A DNA stretch of 8,020 nt from Leclercia sp. UBA7405 (GTDB lineage Bacteria; Pseudomonadota; Gammaproteobacteria; Enterobacterales; Enterobacteriaceae), in contig DKMV01000089.1 of NCBI GenBank assembly GCA_002469605.1, forward strand, positions 433-8,452. Reading direction: 5' to 3'. Shown here one piece after another: positions 5,996 through 8,020 of this stretch (position 1 is its first letter; each line of letters starts with the position of its first letter). The position numbers and the translations under genes are program-made. Under the pieces are notes generated by a model. It did not search any database. It saw only the letters and a list, made by a program, of their open reading frames with translations, and was not told where the DNA came from.

Positions 5996-7654
5996 TCAGA
6001 GTGCGATATCCCCGACGGGCTTGTTAACCCGTTCAGATCCCGACTGCGGCTCGGCCGCCGGTGCAGGCTCTGCAGGCTGCGGCTTTTCATATTTCAGCTG
6101 CAGCGTACGGCTGGTGTACTCCAGCTCCTGCTCGGTGGCCTCTACGTTGCCGTTCAGCTTAGTACCGTAAGAAGGAATAATTGTCTTCAGCTTCGCCTGC
6201 CACTCCGGGGTGGCAACTTTGTCTTTAAACACTTTTTCCATCAGATGCAGCATGATTGGCGCCGCGGTAGAAGCGCCCGGCGAGGCGCCCAGCAGCGCGG
6301 CAACGGTGCCCTCTTTGTCGCTGACCACTTCCGTGCCCAGACGCAGCACGCCGCCCTCTTTCTCATCACGCTTGATGATCTGCACGCGCTGACCGGCCTG
6401 CCACAGGCGCCAGTCCTCTTTCTTCGCCTGCGGATAGTACTCTTTCAGCGCGTCAAAACGGTCGTCGTCGGAGAGCATCACCTGACTAATCAGGTATTTC
6501 ACCAGATCGAAGTTATCCAGGCCCACGTCCATCATCGGCATCACGTTAGAGGTGGTGGTGGCGCTCAGCAGATCCCACAGAGAACCGTTTTTCAGGAACT
6601 TGGTGGAGAAGGTGGCGAACGGCCCGAACAGCACCACGCGCTTACCGTCCAGCATGCGGGTATCGATATGCGGAACCGACATCGGCGGCGCGCCCACGGA
6701 GGCCTGACCATAGACCTTCGCCAGGTGACGATTCACCACTTCCGGGTTTTCTGAGACCAGGAACTGGCCGCCCACCGGGAAGCCCGCATAGTTGTCCGCT
6801 TCCGGAATACCGGTCTCCTGCAGCAGCTTCAGCGCCGCGCCGCCCGCCCCGATAAAGACGAACTTCGCTTTGATGACGTGCTCTTCTTCGTTGTGCTTGA
6901 GGTCGGCAACGGTCACGTTCCAGGAGTTGTCGGCATTACGCTTAAAGCCGCGCACTTCGGTGTTGACCGACAGTTTGAAGTTCTCTTTTTTCTGCAACGA
7001 GCCCACCAGCTGGCGGGTGATCTCACCGTAGTTCACGTCGGTGCCGATCTCGGTACGGGTGGCAGCGATTTTCTGATTCGGGTCGCGCCCTTCCATTACC
7101 AGCGGTGCCCACTCTTTGATCTGGGCGTGATCTTCAGAGTACTTCATGCCGCGGAACAGGGTACTTTGCTGCAGTGCCGCATAGCGGCCGCGCAGGAAGT
7201 TGACGTTATCGTCACCCCAGACAAAGCTCATGTGCGGTACGGTATTAATAAAGCTGTGCGGATCGTGCAGCACGCCGCTGTTGACCTGGTGAGACCAGAA
7301 CTGGCGGGAAATCTGGAAAGCTTCGTTGATCTCAACGGCTTTCTCGATACTGATGGAGCCGTCCTTTTTCTGCGGCGTGTAGTTCAGCTCCATTAATGCC
7401 GAGTGGCCGGTACCGGCGTTGTTCCAGCCGTTTGAGCTCTCCTGTGCCACGCCATCGAGGCGCTCCACCATGGTCATTGACCAGTCGGGCTGCAACTCTT
7501 GCAGATAGGTCCCAAGCGTGGCGCTCATGATCCCGCCACCAATTAAAAGAACGTCTGTCTCCTGCTCTTTTGGTGCGTCTGCTTTCGCCGCCATTGTGAC
7601 GGCATTAAGCCCCACGGCCAGCGAAATGAGCACGGCAGTCATTTTTTTCATCAT
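5996..7654 (-). CDS. mqo: Malate:quinone oxidoreductase (Mqo, EC 1.1.5.4)
   Basis: Known for the family: Mqo is an FAD-dependent peripheral membrane enzyme that oxidises malate to oxaloacetate and passes electrons to the quinone pool, alongside the NAD-dependent malate dehydrogenase. The 552-residue product is slightly longer than E. coli Mqo (548). The dinucleotide-binding motif [14 protein letters not shown] is at residues 35-48. Other family stretches include [52 protein letters not shown] and [15 protein letters not shown]. The first 27 residues look like a signal or anchor sequence, as in E. coli. The C-terminal tail before VGDIAL is rich in Pro and Ala and is the most variable part. Two adjacent ATGs (7652-7654 and 7649-7651) are both usable: AAGG at 7660-7663 is five and eight bases away respectively, and the second aligns with the E. 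coli start. It is transcribed alone, divergent from the SulP gene. Confidence 0.97.
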   Translation of the reverse strand: MMKKMTAVLISLAVGLNAVTMAAKADAPKEQETDVLLIGGGIMSATLGTYLQELQPDWSMTMVERLDGVAQESSNGWNNAGTGHSALMELNYTPQKKDGSISIEKAVEINEAFQISRQFWSHQVNSGVLHDPHSFINTVPHMSFVWGDDNVNFLRGRYAALQQSTLFRGMKYSEDHAQIKEWAPLVMEGRDPNQKIAATRTEIGTDVNYGEITRQLVGSLQKKENFKLSVNTEVRGFKRNADNSWNVTVADLKHNEEEHVIKAKFVFIGAGGAALKLLQETGIPEADNYAGFPVGGQFLVSENPEVVNRHLAKVYGQASVGAPPMSVPHIDTRMLDGKRVVLFGPFATFSTKFLKNGSLWDLLSATTTSNVMPMMDVGLDNFDLVKYLISQVMLSDDDRFDALKEYYPQAKKEDWRLWQAGQRVQIIKRDEKEGGVLRLGTEVVSDKEGTVAALLGASPGASTAAPIMLHLMEKVFKDKVATPEWQAKLKTIIPSYGTKLNGNVEATEQELEYTSRTLQLKYEKPQPAEPAPAAEPQSGSERVNKPVGDIAL

Positions 7655-7883
7655 TTATGCCTTAGTTATATGCGTGGAAATTGCAGGTGAAATAAGCTGC
7701 GGGGCAACGGTAGCAACATTTAAATATTGTTTAAAGGTTACGAAATTATTGTAATTGTGAAATTTAATGGTGGATTGTTTGTATGGAAATGGCGCATCCG
7801 GCTGGCAATGGACCTTTTTTCTGGCTACTATGCTGCACTTTGTGATCGCGCGCACGGAAGCCCGCCCCAACCTGCGAAGCTCT
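7655..7883. promoter_or_regulatory. Divergent intergenic region between mqo and the SulP gene
   Basis: These 229 bases should carry the promoters of both genes. The part nearest mqo is AT-rich and contains an imperfect palindrome, AACATTTAAA (7715-7724) and TTTAAAGGTT (7730-7739), with nine of ten bases complementary around a five-base loop. E. coli mqo is repressed by ArcA, and the TTTAAATGTT arm (minus strand) faintly resembles one half of an ArcA repeat, but the match is too weak to claim a site. A possible -10 for the SulP gene is TACTAT (7826-7831), with a poor -35. I see no riboswitch or small RNA. Confidence 0.4.
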
Positions 7884-8020
7884 ATGTCTCAACCTCAAAC
7901 TTCTCTGCTGCCTGACGAGGCCCGCGTGGCGCATATCCTGCGTTCGCCGCGCCTGTTTGTACGTGAAATCCTGGCCGGGGTGATTACCGCCCTGGCGCTG
8001 ATCCCGGAAGTGATCTCCTT
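7884..8020 (+). CDS. SulP-family inorganic anion transporter (N-terminus only)
   Basis: The frame is open from ATG 7884 to the window edge, giving 45 residues. A hydrophilic start (SQPQTSLLPDEARVAHILRS) is followed by REILAGVITALALIPEVIS, the hallmark first transmembrane segment of SulP transporters (AGVITALALIPEVI). SulP proteins carry sulfate, bicarbonate or dicarboxylates across the inner membrane; which one applies here cannot be told from this fragment, nor whether a C-terminal STAS domain is present. No strong Shine-Dalgarno precedes ATG 7884. The frame is also open upstream to 7761, with further in-frame ATGs at 7830 and 7767, so the start is uncertain. The gene diverges from mqo. Confidence 0.85.
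   Translation, partial: MSQPQTSLLPDEARVAHILRSPRLFVREILAGVITALALIPEVIS

Noticed and set aside
6245..6754. 169-codon plus-strand frame (and a similar one at 6878-7396) inside mqo
   Set aside because: Both are antisense to highly conserved Mqo sequence and have shadow-like composition.
7756..7760. TGTGA half-site (and another at 7841-7845), considered as CRP sites
   Set aside because: Neither has a TCACA half at the required spacing, so both are likely chance matches.

Overview
The window looks like an ordinary stretch of an enterobacterial chromosome (Enterobacteriaceae, in the Enterobacter/Klebsiella/Leclercia/Salmonella neighbourhood). YejL, YejM, ecotin and Mqo are close to the E. coli proteins as I remember them, and the tRNA-Pro(GGG) gene directly follows yejM as in E. 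coli. The genus cannot be fixed from this window. I see no insertion sequence, integrase, CRISPR array, rRNA or phage gene.

Layout, left to right: the 3' part of yejL (+); yejM/lapC (+), ending in a perfect hairpin that overlaps its stop codon; a tRNA-Pro(GGG) gene (+) with its own putative promoter and a strong terminator usable from both sides; an MFS transporter of unknown substrate (-); a small two-helix inner-membrane protein (-) with its own terminator; ecotin (+), convergent with a secreted DUF1996 protein (-) and separated from it by a two-way terminator; mqo (-), with a terminator behind it; and, divergent from mqo, the start of a SulP-family anion transporter (+) that runs off the right edge.

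The window is a set of mostly single-gene units rather than one operon. yejL and yejM are the only probable co-transcribed pair. YejM is the inner-membrane sensor that tunes LpxC proteolysis and so LPS synthesis. Ecotin is a periplasmic inhibitor of foreign serine proteases. Mqo feeds electrons from malate into the quinone pool. In E. coli K-12 the nap and ccm clusters, narP and yejO lie between proL and eco; here two membrane-protein genes occupy that interval, and a DUF1996 gene sits between eco and mqo.

The least explained item is the DUF1996 gene. It encodes an exported protein of about 467 residues with a Cys-rich DUF1996 domain, a Thr/Pro linker and a C-terminal module resembling the DNRLRE/CBM96-type carbohydrate-binding fold. 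This suggests an extracytoplasmic glycan-binding or glycan-acting protein, but no function can be assigned from sequence alone. I found no convincing multi-gene novel system.
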